Origin: Staphylococcus chromogenes
Lineage (GTDB): Bacteria > Bacillota > Bacilli > Staphylococcales > Staphylococcaceae
Reading direction: 5' to 3'
Length of the DNA: 64,000 nucleotides
Assembly (NCBI RefSeq): GCF_029024625.1
Contig: NZ_CP118953.1
Location: forward strand, 2,216,009-2,280,008
Part shown: positions 1 through 10,294 of the stretch, piece by piece
Position numbering within the stretch: position 1 is the stretch's first letter
Layout: each line of letters begins with the position of its first letter
The notes under the pieces: generated by a model
Databases searched by the model: none
Seen by the model: the letters and a program-made list of their open reading frames with translations, nothing else
What the model was told of the DNA's origin: nothing
Program-made: the position numbers and the translations under genes

Positions 1-1361
1 AGCACGAATCCTACGACGAATGAAACGATTAATACTAAAATATAGAGTGGCAATTGGCCAATATCTTTAATAAATAACAACATACCTGGTAATACCGTAA
101 TGGCCATTCCTGAAGCTTTTAAATGGAACAATGAGGCAAGAAATCCTCCTACAGCTCCGCCAATTAATCCACATACAAACGGCTTAAAGTAACGCAAGTT
201 CACACCAAAAATGGCAGGTTCTGTAATTCCTAAAAATGCTGAAAACGCGGAGGGTAGTGCGAGTGCTTTAAGCTTTTTCTGACGTGTTTTAAGACCAACC
301 GCAACTGTCGCAGCCCCTTGTGCTGTCATTGCTGCTGAAATGATAGGGTTGAATTCATTGTACTTAAACTGTTCCAATAATTGAATTTCCATAAAGTTGA
401 AAATATGATGTACCCCTGTCACCACAATAATTTGTTGGAAAAAGCCAATGAGTAAGCCGGCAATACCAAATGGCAAGTCTAGTACTCCTTTTGTACCTGC
501 GAGTATGATTGTTTCTAAGCCGTGGAACACAGGTCCTATGACGAAAAGACCTAGAGTAATCATAACCAACAATGTTAAAAATGGAGTAACGATTAAATCA
601 ATCGCATCTGGAATTCTCTTGCGTAAAAATGTTTCAAATTTGGCGCCAAGTAAACCCACGACAAAGGCAGGTAATACTGACCCTTGATATCCTACAACTG
701 GAATAAATCCTAAAAATTTCAACGCCTCAGCTGAACCATCTCCTACTTGGTACGCATTTGGTAAGGCAGGGTTTACGAGCATCAAACCGAGCACTATCCC
801 AAGAACTGGACTTCCACCAAAAACTTTAAAGGCACTCCACGCTACAAGCGCAGGTAAAAATGCAAAAGCGGTATCTGTTAAAACTTGAGTAAAGAGAATG
901 AAATTTGGTGAAATGTCTATTGGGGTCATGCCCATCCAAGATAAGATTTGTTCGTTCATCAATACGCCACGGAGTCCCATAAATAAACCCGTCGCCACTA
1001 ATACTGGTATAATCGGAACAAAAACATCACCAAACGTTCTAATCGCACGTTGGAACGCATTGCCTTGTTTACCTGCTTCTTGTTTCACTTCACGCGTCGA
1101 TTGACCTTCAATACCTAAGTCTTCAACGGCTTTATAAATTTTATTTACTGTTCCCGTCCCAAAAATAATTTGGTACTGTCCAGAATTAAAAAATGCACCT
1201 TTCACTTTATCTGTATTTTCAATACTGTTTTGGTCGATTTTTTCTTTATCATGAAGAACAATTCGTAGTCTTGTCGCACAATGGGCAATCGACTTTATAT
1301 TCTCTTGTCCCCCAACCGCTTGAATGACTTGTTTTGCGATTTGTTGATCTGACATGGCCAT
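1..1361 (-). CDS. scrA: PTS sucrose-type transporter EIIBC, partial at window edge
   Basis: Membrane permease that imports and phosphorylates a sugar, most likely sucrose, using phosphate passed from HPr through an EIIA. Reading from 1361 leftward gives an EIIB domain with the phosphorylated cysteine at residue 28 (context IAHCATRLR), then a multi-helix EIIC domain. About 453 residues are visible and the 3' end lies outside the window. The ATG at 1361 is preceded by a GGAGGAG Shine-Dalgarno. It lies 28 bp behind a fructokinase gene and downstream of a LacI-family regulator, the usual company of a sucrose PTS. Family membership is clear. Sucrose specificity is inferred from context; trehalose or another glucoside EIIBC is the alternative. 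Confidence 0.85.
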   Translation of the reverse strand, partial: MAMSDQQIAKQVIQAVGGQENIKSIAHCATRLRIVLHDKEKIDQNSIENTDKVKGAFFNSGQYQIIFGTGTVNKIYKAVEDLGIEGQSTREVKQEAGKQGNAFQRAIRTFGDVFVPIIPVLVATGLFMGLRGVLMNEQILSWMGMTPIDISPNFILFTQVLTDTAFAFLPALVAWSAFKVFGGSPVLGIVLGLMLVNPALPNAYQVGDGSAEALKFLGFIPVVGYQGSVLPAFVVGLLGAKFETFLRKRIPDAIDLIVTPFLTLLVMITLGLFVIGPVFHGLETIILAGTKGVLDLPFGIAGLLIGFFQQIIVVTGVHHIFNFMEIQLLEQFKYNEFNPIISAAMTAQGAATVAVGLKTRQKKLKALALPSAFSAFLGITEPAIFGVNLRYFKPFVCGLIGGAVGGFLASLFHLKASGMAITVLPGMLLFIKDIGQLPLYILVLIVSFVVGFV

Positions 1362-1389
1362 GTTGCTTCTCCTCCTCTGACGTCCTCGT

Positions 1390-2352
1390 CTACTTTTGTA
1401 TTAACTCTTGAACCTCTTCTAATGTAGGTATACTTCCAATCGCACCTTTTTTCGTTGTGGTTAAAGCGCCTACCGCATTACTCATTGCGAGAATATCTGG
1501 TGCGTGTTTCTTCAAATAATCAATAGGAGTGCATTCATTTTGACCTTTTAATAGTTGATAGATCACTGCTCCCACAAACGCATCCCCAGCACCAGTCGTA
1601 TCTTGAACATCGACTTTATAACCCGGGGAATATCCGATACGCCCTTCTTTCGAATAAATAGAAGCGCCATTCGCGCCTTCTGTATAAATAATAAATTCCG
1701 TTTTACCTTGAAACAGTTGTTGGAGTGACGCTGGATCTTCACTTCCTGTTAAATAGACCAATTCCTCATCTGCAATTTTTAAAATGTGTGCTTTCGGCAT
1801 GAATTCAAGCACTGTCGTTTTCAATGCTTCAATTGATGGCCATAACGGAAATCTCAAATTCGGATCAAAAATAATAGTTCCTTCTGCTTCTTCCATTAGG
1901 GCAATGACATGTTCATGTGTATTTTTCATAGGTGACGGAATCAAATCCACTGAACAAAAATGCAGAATATCATCGGGTTGAAAATTGATATTCAGAGATG
2001 ACGGTTCTAACAACATATCCGCAGAAGGATTCCGATAAAAAGCAAAATCACGTTCTCCAGATTCTGTTAAACTCACAAAGGCAAGCCCTGTATTTGCCTC
2101 ATGTGTTCTTTTAATATTGGCCGTCTCTACTCCTTGCTTTTGTAATGTTTCTAAAATCAAATCTCCAAAGGCATCTTCACCGAGTTGCGTAATAAGACTA
2201 GAGGCGGCACCAAGTTTTGCTACACAACTCGCTACATTAGTAGGTGCGCCACCCACTTGAGGCTCAAATCCAGTCACGTCTTTAAGTTCTACACCTTTTG
2301 TTTGAGGAATAAAATCAATTAACGCTTCACCCATCGCATATAATTTTCCCAT
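1390..2352 (-). CDS. scrK: Fructokinase, PfkB-family carbohydrate kinase
   Basis: Cytoplasmic sugar kinase of 320 residues, probably converting the fructose released from sucrose 6-phosphate into fructose 6-phosphate. The N-terminus (GEALIDFIPQ), the GGAPTNVA segment near residue 37 and the C-terminal DTTGAGDAFVGA signature with the catalytic aspartate are typical of the PfkB/ribokinase family. The start at 2352 was chosen because an AGAAGTGA Shine-Dalgarno precedes it; upstream in-frame codons run through the promoter and operator. It is the first gene after the operator at 2397-2416 and is followed by the PTS gene, so both should be induced together. Confidence 0.88.
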   Translation of the reverse strand: MGKLYAMGEALIDFIPQTKGVELKDVTGFEPQVGGAPTNVASCVAKLGAASSLITQLGEDAFGDLILETLQKQGVETANIKRTHEANTGLAFVSLTESGERDFAFYRNPSADMLLEPSSLNINFQPDDILHFCSVDLIPSPMKNTHEHVIALMEEAEGTIIFDPNLRFPLWPSIEALKTTVLEFMPKAHILKIADEELVYLTGSEDPASLQQLFQGKTEFIIYTEGANGASIYSKEGRIGYSPGYKVDVQDTTGAGDAFVGAVIYQLLKGQNECTPIDYLKKHAPDILAMSNAVGALTTTKKGAIGSIPTLEEVQELIQK

Positions 2353-2396
2353 GATTTCACTTCTTTCTTTATGGAATGACAAAACTCTATTTTCAT

Positions 2397-2416
2397 TTTT
2401 GGAACCGGTACCAAAA
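2397..2416. promoter_or_regulatory. LacI-family operator upstream of scrK
   Basis: A 20-bp near-perfect palindrome, TTTTGGAACCGGTACCAAAA, with one mismatched pair and a central CG, as LacI-family proteins prefer. It lies 45 bp upstream of the fructokinase start and just after the terminator of the repressor gene, so it is the likely site for the regulator encoded at 2461-3435. Confidence 0.75.
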
Positions 2417-2420
2417 TAGT

Positions 2421-2462
2421 TCAAAAAAAAGTAAAACTCTCTTCACCGAGAATTTTACTTTT
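2421..2462 (-). terminator. Rho-independent terminator of the LacI-type regulator gene
   Basis: Read on the minus strand, an AAGTAAAA/TTTTACTT stem continued by CTC/GAG encloses a short loop and is followed by eight T residues. It separates the regulator transcript from the scrK promoter. Confidence 0.75.
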
Positions 2463-3435
2463 AGTTGTGTAAAATGTCAACGCTTTCTTTTTCATCGATG
2501 GTATAATCCATGCGTTGTAGTAACGGGACTTCTTCCTCATTTAATAGGGACATCATCGATACTGCCGCAAGTCGTCCGGTCTCTTCATAAGGAAAGACAA
2601 TTGTCGTAATCATCGGCGTGACAATCGAGGTGGTCTCATAACCCCCAAAACCAGAAATAGACAACGTTTGAGGCACCTCGATTTTCATATCTAATGCTGC
2701 TTTTAACACGCCTAACGCAAGGTTATCTGTCGCACAAATCACAGCATCATAATCCTTAATAAAGGCTTTAGAACGCGCTTGAGCATCCTTTAACTTAAAC
2801 GATGTCGTGTAAATATCCGCTTGTTGACCGTAATCCGCAAGCCCATCAAGCACACCTCGACGGCGATGTACTCCTACCGCTTCATCACGTTCATCAACAC
2901 CAAAATAGGCCACACGTTGAAAATGCGCCCGACCAAAATAATTTCCGATAAAGCGGCCTGCCTCATAATCATTTTGAATAATGGAATGAATACCGTCGTA
3001 TGCTTGCCCCACTAATATAATAGGGACATTAATCGCTTGGATTGCCTTCAAATGCGCATCACTGAGTACCGTGGCAAGTAAAATAATACCGTCGACTTTA
3101 TTTTTCGCAAGCGTAGATATCGCATCAATCTCCCGTTGTTGATCTAAATCCGTATTCACAATAATGGTTTGATAATTTTGCGTTCTTAAATAAGTTTCAA
3201 TGCCACATAACGTTTGATTTGAAGCATACGAACTCAATCGCGGTACAATGACCCCCATCATTTGTGTTCGTTTTGCCTTTAAACTTTGGGCAAATTGATT
3301 CGGACTATAGCCCGTTTCTTTAACAACACGTTCAATTTTCTGACGCGTTTTCGTACTAATCGAACCGCCGTTCAAATATCTCGACACCGTACTTTTCGAC
3401 ACACCCGCAAGCCTTGCGATATCACGAATATTCAT
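2461..3435 (-). CDS. scrR: LacI-family transcriptional repressor of the sucrose operon
   Basis: DNA-binding repressor of 324 residues. The N-terminal helix-turn-helix (NIRDIARLAGVSKSTVSRYL) and hinge are followed by a periplasmic-binding-protein-like sugar domain, the standard LacI/GalR layout. The ATG at 3435 begins the helix-turn-helix as in relatives and follows a GAGGTGAAAG Shine-Dalgarno; upstream in-frame codons are non-conserved. It is transcribed in the same direction as scrK-scrA but is separated from them by a terminator and operator. Its effector is not visible; a phosphorylated sugar is usual for sucrose regulators. The name rests on the neighbouring genes. Confidence 0.82.
   Translation of the reverse strand: MNIRDIARLAGVSKSTVSRYLNGGSISTKTRQKIERVVKETGYSPNQFAQSLKAKRTQMMGVIVPRLSSYASNQTLCGIETYLRTQNYQTIIVNTDLDQQREIDAISTLAKNKVDGIILLATVLSDAHLKAIQAINVPIILVGQAYDGIHSIIQNDYEAGRFIGNYFGRAHFQRVAYFGVDERDEAVGVHRRRGVLDGLADYGQQADIYTTSFKLKDAQARSKAFIKDYDAVICATDNLALGVLKAALDMKIEVPQTLSISGFGGYETTSIVTPMITTIVFPYEETGRLAAVSMMSLLNEEEVPLLQRMDYTIDEKESVDILHN
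2475..2488. promoter_or_regulatory. Candidate cre (CcpA) site
   Basis: On the minus strand AGAAAGCGTTGACA matches the catabolite-response consensus WGNAANCGNWWNCA at all but one position. It overlaps the last codons of the regulator gene, about 60 bp upstream of the scrK operator, so it could mediate glucose repression of scrKA. Confidence 0.5.
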
Positions 3436-3579
3436 AGCTTTCACCTCGATTACTATCATAGCACAAGAAATAAGATAAAATTGGAGAATAGAAAGTGTCA
3501 TGACGCATTTTATACTATCAACTTCAAGTTCACTTATTCTTGTATACAAATGGCCTCCAAACCCATGATGTATGTATAA

Positions 3580-3740
3580 TCTAAAATACTTTATTTGCCT
3601 AACATCTTCAACGATGAGCCAACAGTAGCTCTACTAGATATTTTAAAATTTAAAAAAACTGATGATGAACACGTAAAGTTAAAATAGCTTTTTAGAAATT
3701 TAGAGGGAACTGAACGTTACCTCTTTTTAACTTATTTTAC
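3580..3740 (+). pseudogene. Remnant resembling a PD-(D/E)XK nuclease transposase
   Basis: A short reading frame without a start (3580-3687) encodes DEPTVALLDILKFKKTDDEH and ends at a stop; the same frame continues after it with LFRNLEGTERYLF. The spacing of LKFKK and a following LFRNLE block recalls the C-terminal part of Rpn/PD-(D/E)XK transposase-like nucleases. Too little is left for a firm call. It lies in the AT-rich patch beyond guaA and looks like debris of a mobile gene. Confidence 0.25.
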
Positions 3741-3768
3741 ATTGATTTTCTAGCCTTAAACAAAAAAT

Positions 3769-3810
3769 ACCCCCCATGAAGTTAGATTTTTAGTCCAACT
3801 TTTGGGGGCA
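3769..3810 (-). terminator. GGGGG/CCCCC inverted repeat, terminator or IS end
   Basis: Inverted repeat with CCCCC and GGGGG outer arms and AGTT/AACT inner arms around an AT-rich loop. On the minus strand it is followed by a TATTTTTTG run, so it can terminate the two small genes at 3858-4305. The wording resembles stems found at the ends of IS3-family elements, but no transposase is present. Confidence 0.5.
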
Positions 3811-3857
3811 CATCATAGGGCGATTCATATACTAATAAAAATAACGCTATTGATACG

Positions 3858-4055
3858 TCATAAACCTTTTCTTTTTATTTGTCTAGTTAGAAATACAAAA
3901 ATGAGTATTCCATGAATAATTGTTAATCCTTTGAAAAGAGGGGAACTAAAAGAAATAAAAAAGGCAGTCAGTATTATTTCAAGTAAAAATATAAAAATTA
4001 TTATGGCTAACAATGTTTGTTGAGATTTAGGCGTGTTATGACCTTTTTCACTCAT
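3858..4055 (-). CDS. Small two-helix membrane protein, unknown function
   Basis: A 65-residue protein with a short polar N-terminus, a strongly hydrophobic segment at about residues 14-35, a second at about 41-57, and a basic tail ending RQIKRKGL, predicted to span the membrane twice. Its ATG has a strong AGGAGG Shine-Dalgarno located inside the end of the preceding gene, and the two reading frames overlap by 8 bp, so they are probably translationally coupled. I do not recognise the family. The pairing of a small soluble or amphipathic protein with a membrane protein could be a bacteriocin/immunity or toxin/antitoxin pair, but nothing in the sequence proves it. Confidence 0.55.
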   Translation of the reverse strand: MSEKGHNTPKSQQTLLAIIIFIFLLEIILTAFFISFSSPLFKGLTIIHGILIFVFLTRQIKRKGL

Positions 4056-4305
4056 AATAAACCTCCTTTACAAAAACAATTAATACAAAAGTATAAGCTA
4101 CTGCATTAGCTACATTTTTATTAAAACCAAACTTATCCACAAGTTTTTTACTTATGGCTGTTTGGGCTTTTTCTTGAGAATTGGCAAGTAGATTCACGGT
4201 ATTAGTAACTTGCCAAAAGCGTTTTCCACCACTAACGTTAACATATAAATTAAGTTTTATAAAATAATCATCTTTTGAAAAATCGATTTCAGTTTTACTA
4301 GTCAC
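4048..4305 (-). CDS. Small protein of unknown function, GTG start
   Basis: An 85-residue protein starting at a GTG, with only a weak AAAAAGA ribosome site. The first half is polar (IDFSKDDYFIKLNLYVNVSG). The second half has an amphipathic stretch and a hydrophobic C-terminus (ANAVAYTFVLIVFVKEVYYE) that could touch the membrane. It overlaps the downstream two-helix membrane protein gene by 8 bp. No family was recognised. It lies in the variable region beyond guaA and is likely strain- or species-specific. Confidence 0.5.
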   Translation of the reverse strand: MTSKTEIDFSKDDYFIKLNLYVNVSGGKRFWQVTNTVNLLANSQEKAQTAISKKLVDKFGFNKNVANAVAYTFVLIVFVKEVYYE

Positions 4306-4862
4306 TAATCTTTTTATTTCTCAAATTGTATATTATCAACCAAATACGAAGGTACTTCAATAATTTTAATTATAATAAATCAATTTAATATAATTATATT
4401 AAATTGCGGTGCACATCTGTGGAATGCACTTGAGGGAAACTTTTACTTACAATTTCCTCTTTTTTATTGTCTTTATACACCTTACTTTTCTCACACTTTA
4501 CACTTTTCCAATTTCACATCACAAAAACCACCCTCTAACCATTTACGGTTAAAGGGTGGTTTGTTTTCTCACTATTATTCCCATTAGATAACATGAGTGT
4601 TTTTCGTTGGTTGGTACTAACTTTTAACCATTGATATATCAGTATTTTTAATAGCTGTATATCTTCTGTCAATTTGCATTACTTATTAAATAACGTATTC
4701 AATGTCTATAGGCAAAAGACTGTAATATGTTACTTTCATCAAGAAATATATTTTAAAGATATATAATTCATATACAAAAACTCAGCCCTACATCTTAAGA
4801 TACAAGGCCTACAAACATATAGTTTATTTCCTTAATAGCAATAATAAAGTAAGGATTAATAA
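4306..4862. other. AT-rich intergenic accessory region beyond guaA
   Basis: No convincing gene. It contains a strong hairpin at about 4521-4566 (AAACCACCCT / GGGTGGTTT arms) that could terminate leftward transcription from the orphan gene at 4863. It also has the string TATTATTCCCA at 4573-4583, repeating the 3' end of guaA. The base composition is more AT-rich than the guaA side. Confidence 0.5.
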
Positions 4863-5162
4863 TTAGCAAGTGCTCGCTAAAAAATTATATACTGACTTGA
4901 AGCGTTCGTCATATACATGTTTATTCTTTCGAGCAAAGACCATGAAGGAATTGAGTTCATCAATTCTACGTTCTCTCAGTTTTTTGTTCACAACTATTTT
5001 ATCGTAAAGATAAAGCATTGCTAAAATATCATGAATATTGTAATTACTAAGCCTTTTATTTAAAGTTTGTTTACGAATACCTAAACTTTTCGCATATTGC
5101 GTTATTAACACACTTTTATTATTCCCACTCAATTGTGCTTGGGGGTTTTGATGTGATGTCAT
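4863..5162 (-). CDS. Orphan protein abutting guaA, possibly truncated
   Basis: A 99-codon frame whose first 15 codons lie within the end of guaA in another frame, so the true N-terminus is uncertain. A GTG at 5111 is an alternative start just after the guaA stop. The body is basic ([20 protein letters not shown], then [11 protein letters not shown]) and could fold as a helix-turn-helix-like domain. I do not recognise a family. A coding frame that begins exactly at the guaA 3' end is what remains when an island inserts there and is later deleted, leaving a 5'-truncated gene. Confidence 0.4.
   Translation of the reverse strand: MTSHQNPQAQLSGNNKSVLITQYAKSLGIRKQTLNKRLSNYNIHDILAMLYLYDKIVVNKKLRERRIDELNSFMVFARKNKHVYDERFKSVYNFLASTC
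5116..5135. other. Probable island attachment site at the guaA 3' end
   Basis: The last guaA codons (TTATTCCCACTCAAT on the plus strand) form the region used as attB by guaA-specific staphylococcal pathogenicity islands. A degenerate second copy, sharing TATTATTCCCA, occurs at 4573-4583. Together they could be attL/attR scars bounding the orphan gene at 4863. The role of guaA as an integration site is known; the scar reading is inference. Confidence 0.4.
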
Positions 5163-6660
5163 ACACGACGCGGTTGACGTGATCCACTTCGTTTACGATA
5201 CGTGTTGAGATCTTTTGTAAGACTTCCCAATCGATACGTGCAAAGTCACTTGTCATACCGTCGATAGAGGTTACGGCACGGACACCGACTGTGTAGTCAT
5301 ACGTACGGTAGTCTCCCATAACTCCAACCGAGCGGATGTCTGGTAATACTGTGAAGTATTGCCAAATGTCGCGCTCTAAGCCTTCTTCACGAATCACTTC
5401 GCGAAGGATGGCATCAGATTCACGGACGATTTCAAGTTTGTCTTCTGTGATTTCGCCTAGTACGCGGATACCTAATCCCGGACCTGGGAAAGGTTGTCTC
5501 CAAACGAGGTGTTCTGGAATACCTAATTCGATCCCTAATGCACGTACTTCATCTTTGAATAACGTGTTGATAGGTTCGATTAATTCGAATTCCATATCTT
5601 CTGGTAAGCCACCTACGTTATGGTGAGATTTGATCGTTTGTGCAGTTTTTGTTCCTGATTCAATGACGTCTGTGTAGAGTGTACCTTGTGCAAGGAAGTC
5701 TACGCCTTTTAATTTTGAAGCTTCATCATCGAAGACGTAAACGAATTCGTTACCGATAATTTTACGTTTTTGTTCTGGATCTGATACGCCTGCAAGTTTT
5801 GACATGAAACGGTCTTGTGCGTTTACACGAATAATATTCATGTTGAAACCTTCACCGAATTGTTCCATCACCATGTCGCCTTCACCTTTACGTAAAAGAC
5901 CATGGTCAACGAAGATACATGTCAATTGATCGCCAATCGCTTTGTGTAATAATACCGCAACTACAGAGGAGTCTACTCCACCGCTCATTGCGCAAAGTAC
6001 ACGACGGTCGCCAACTTTTTCGCGAATTTTTTCCACTTCGATTTCGATGAAGTTTTCCATTGTCCATTCGCCTGTACAGTTACATACGCGACGCACGAAG
6101 TTACGTAATAAGTCGTTACCAAACTCTGTATGACGCACTTCTGGGTGGAACTGTACGCCGTAGATACGACGAGATTTGTCTTCGATTGCTGCGTATTGTG
6201 TGCTCGGGCTATCGGCAATCACTTCGAAACCTTCTGGGATTTCAATCACTTTATCAGAGTGGCTCATCCAAACTGTTTGTTCTTCTGGTAAACCGAAGAA
6301 TAACTCGTCTGATTTAGCGTTGATTGTCGCTTTGCCGTATTCACGTTCGTTCGCGCGCTCAACTTTACCGCCTAATAATTTCGTCGTTAACTGCATACCG
6401 TAACAAATGCCTAAGACTGGAATACCTAGGTTGTAAATCTCAGTATCAATTGTGAACGCATCCTCTGCATAAACAGAGTTCGGTCCACCTGATAAAATAA
6501 TCCCTTTTGGATTCATTTTTTTAATTTCTTCAATCGAAATTTCGTGATCGTGCAATTCACTATAAACGCCCATTTCACGAATGCGTCGTGTAATTAATTG
6601 ATTGTATTGACTCCCAAAGTCTAGGACAAGAATTAACTCTTGTTCTTTTGCCATTTCCAT
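5119..6660 (-). CDS. guaA: GMP synthase (glutamine-hydrolysing)
   Basis: Cytoplasmic enzyme that aminates XMP to GMP with glutamine and ATP, the last step of guanine nucleotide synthesis. The 513 residues carry a class I glutamine amidotransferase domain with the nucleophile Cys86 (GICYGMQ) and the VQFHPE histidine/glutamate. An ATP pyrophosphatase domain with the SGGVDSS PP-loop follows, then the C-terminal dimerisation domain ending STIEWE. Length and sequence match staphylococcal GuaA throughout. It lies 22 bp after guaB and is the last gene of the xpt-pbuX-guaB-guaA operon, so it should be under the guanine riboswitch. Its 3' end is the insertion hotspot noted nearby. Confidence 0.98.
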   Translation of the reverse strand: MEMAKEQELILVLDFGSQYNQLITRRIREMGVYSELHDHEISIEEIKKMNPKGIILSGGPNSVYAEDAFTIDTEIYNLGIPVLGICYGMQLTTKLLGGKVERANEREYGKATINAKSDELFFGLPEEQTVWMSHSDKVIEIPEGFEVIADSPSTQYAAIEDKSRRIYGVQFHPEVRHTEFGNDLLRNFVRRVCNCTGEWTMENFIEIEVEKIREKVGDRRVLCAMSGGVDSSVVAVLLHKAIGDQLTCIFVDHGLLRKGEGDMVMEQFGEGFNMNIIRVNAQDRFMSKLAGVSDPEQKRKIIGNEFVYVFDDEASKLKGVDFLAQGTLYTDVIESGTKTAQTIKSHHNVGGLPEDMEFELIEPINTLFKDEVRALGIELGIPEHLVWRQPFPGPGLGIRVLGEITEDKLEIVRESDAILREVIREEGLERDIWQYFTVLPDIRSVGVMGDYRTYDYTVGVRAVTSIDGMTSDFARIDWEVLQKISTRIVNEVDHVNRVVYDITSKPPSTIEWE

Positions 6661-6682
6661 AATGTGTGTACTCCTTTATCCC

Positions 6683-8167
<1,485 letters not shown>

Positions 8168-8184
8168 TCAAATTGATAGTTATA

Positions 8185-9453
8185 TTATTTCACATTTTCT
8201 TCATTTTGTTGATAGTTTAGACCATTAAAAAATAAATTCAATATAATAGCAGAAATCGTGCCTAACACAATACCATTTTGTGTGAGCCATGTTAGTTGAT
8301 CACCGAGCGCTTTAAACGCTTCTGGAACAGCAGTAATCCCTGTACCGAGGCCAACAGAAATGGCAATGATTAATAAATTGTTTTGATTTTTAAAATTAAT
8401 ATCACCGAGGATGCGCACACCATAAGCCATGACCATCCCAAACATCGCAAGCATAGCGCCACCAAGGACAGATATAGGAATGATGTTGGCTAGCGCTCCA
8501 ATTTTAGGAATACATCCGCAAATGATAAGCATGATGACCATTCCATAAATGACATCATTTTTCTTAGCGCCTGACAATGAGACAAGACCGACATTTTGAG
8601 AATATGCCGTGTACGGAAATGCATTGAAAATGGCGCCTAACGTAATCGCAATCCCTTCGGCCATATAACCTTTTCTAAAATCTTTGCGCTCAAGCTTACG
8701 ACCTGTAATTTGGCTAAGTGCATGGTAAACACCTGTCGATTCAATCAAACTGATTAATGCCACAATGAAGAAGACGACGATGGCACCAAAGTCAAAGGAG
8801 AATCCGCCAAATCGGAATGGACGAGGAAGTTCAAACCAATGGGCTTGACCGACTTGCGCAACATCGACAAGTCCTAAGAAACTCGCAATAACCGTCCCAG
8901 CAATCAGACCAATTAAAATCGCAATAGATTTAATAAAACCACTCGCAAAACGTTGAACGACTAAAATAATAATTAACGTCGCAAAACCTAATAAAATGTG
9001 TTTAGGTGAGCCGTAATCTTTCGCGCCTTGCCCCCCTGCAATATAATTCATTGCGACAGGCATTAAAGTAATTCCGATAATCGTGACCACACTTCCTGTG
9101 ACCACAGGCGGGAAGAATCGTACGAGATACGCAAAAAATGGCGCAATTAAAATTACGAGAAGGCCTGAAACAAAGAGTGAACCATATAAAACGTCCACCC
9201 CTTTAGACTGACCAATCATAATCATTGGGGCCACTGCCGTAAACGTACAACCTAACACGACCGGCAAGCCTATCCCGATACCACGATATACTTGTAAAAA
9301 CGTCGCCACACCACACATAAAAATGTCGACAGTGACTAGAAAAGCAATTTGTTCCGGTGTGAATTTTAAACTCGAACCTACAATGATAGGGACAAGAATC
9401 GCCCCGGCATACATGGCAAGGAGATGTTGTAAGCTTAATAGGAATCGTTTCAT
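8185..9453 (-). CDS. pbuX: Xanthine permease, nucleobase:cation symporter-2 family
   Basis: Inner-membrane uptake of xanthine for salvage. The 422-residue protein is almost entirely hydrophobic helices and shows the family region EGIAITLGAIFNAFPYTAYS followed by NVGL, characteristic of the xanthine/uracil permeases. Its ATG overlaps the xpt stop codon by 4 bp (ATGA), a sign of translational coupling. The substrate is assigned from its constant pairing with xpt in this operon. Confidence 0.93.
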   Translation of the reverse strand: MKRFLLSLQHLLAMYAGAILVPIIVGSSLKFTPEQIAFLVTVDIFMCGVATFLQVYRGIGIGLPVVLGCTFTAVAPMIMIGQSKGVDVLYGSLFVSGLLVILIAPFFAYLVRFFPPVVTGSVVTIIGITLMPVAMNYIAGGQGAKDYGSPKHILLGFATLIIILVVQRFASGFIKSIAILIGLIAGTVIASFLGLVDVAQVGQAHWFELPRPFRFGGFSFDFGAIVVFFIVALISLIESTGVYHALSQITGRKLERKDFRKGYMAEGIAITLGAIFNAFPYTAYSQNVGLVSLSGAKKNDVIYGMVIMLIICGCIPKIGALANIIPISVLGGAMLAMFGMVMAYGVRILGDINFKNQNNLLIIAISVGLGTGITAVPEAFKALGDQLTWLTQNGIVLGTISAIILNLFFNGLNYQQNEENVK

Positions 9454-10034
9454 GCGTTTTCGTCTCCAACAAGCGTGATTTTATTACCTTCAAGAGAGGC
9501 AATTTGACATAGAGATGAAACATTTAGCCCAGCTTCTTCTAGACGCGTACGCCCTTGTTGAAAGCTTTTTTCAACTAAAATACCGATACCCACTGTAGTC
9601 GCATTGGCTTGTTGAACAAGACGATGAAGTCCAAGTGCCGCTTCTCCATTCGCTAAAAAGTCATCAATAATTAAAACTCGGTCGTCTGATGATAAAAATT
9701 CTTCTGAGATAATAACCGTACTCGTTTTATTTTTCGTAAAAGAATGAACATCTGTATGATAAAACCCTTTAGTTAACGTGCTTGGTTTTGCTTTTTTGGC
9801 AAAAAGACATGGGACATCAAAATGTAAAGCCGCCATGATTGCAGGTGCAATGCCTGAAGCTTCAATTGTTAAAATTTTCGTCACGTTTTCTTTCGCAAAT
9901 TGATCATGAAATACTTTTCCAATTTCGTGCATGAGTACCGCATCAATTTGATGATTTAAAAAACCATCCACTTTTAAAATTTTTTCATCAATGACAACGC
10001 CATCTTCAATGACTTTGTTTTTTAACCTTTCCAC
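9450..10034 (-). CDS. xpt: Xanthine phosphoribosyltransferase
   Basis: Converts xanthine and PRPP to XMP in purine salvage. The 194 residues include the PRPP-binding motif VLIIDDFLANGEA and the family core ILTIEASGIAPA. The GTG at 10034 was chosen because a GAGGAGG Shine-Dalgarno lies 7 nt upstream and the protein then aligns with known Xpt; upstream in-frame codons lie in the terminator region. It is the first gene of the operon, directly after the riboswitch terminator, and its stop overlaps the pbuX start. Confidence 0.95.
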   Translation of the reverse strand: MERLKNKVIEDGVVIDEKILKVDGFLNHQIDAVLMHEIGKVFHDQFAKENVTKILTIEASGIAPAIMAALHFDVPCLFAKKAKPSTLTKGFYHTDVHSFTKNKTSTVIISEEFLSSDDRVLIIDDFLANGEAALGLHRLVQQANATTVGIGILVEKSFQQGRTRLEEAGLNVSSLCQIASLEGNKITLVGDENA

Positions 10035-10066
10035 TATGGTTCCTCCTCGTTTTTGGTCCAAAATAT

Positions 10067-10101
10067 TAAAAAAGCCCAAAACTTCAGAATATAGTTTTAG
10101 G
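10067..10101 (-). terminator. Riboswitch-associated terminator before xpt
   Basis: On the minus strand CCTAAAACT and AGTTTTGGG form a 9-bp stem with a 9-nt loop, followed by CTTTTTT. It lies 33 bp upstream of the xpt start, where the purine riboswitch would act. Confidence 0.85.
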
Positions 10102-10294
10102 AACGAGTAAGAGAAATACAGTTGTAAGTTTGCGTATGCATCTTTGGAAGAGAAAACACATATAAAAGGAATTAAGACAGTAAGATGAACAAGTTCAACC
10201 TACACCTTATAACGTTTATACATATATCATCTCACAATTGAGGCATCCACTTGAGTAACTTGCGGCCTCAAGTCACATTACATTGATTTTCAAT

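Noticed and set aside
5336..6403. Several rightward open frames opposite guaA
   Set aside because: They lie antisense to a fully conserved guaA, have no ribosome site and encode arginine/serine-rich noise typical of antisense frames.
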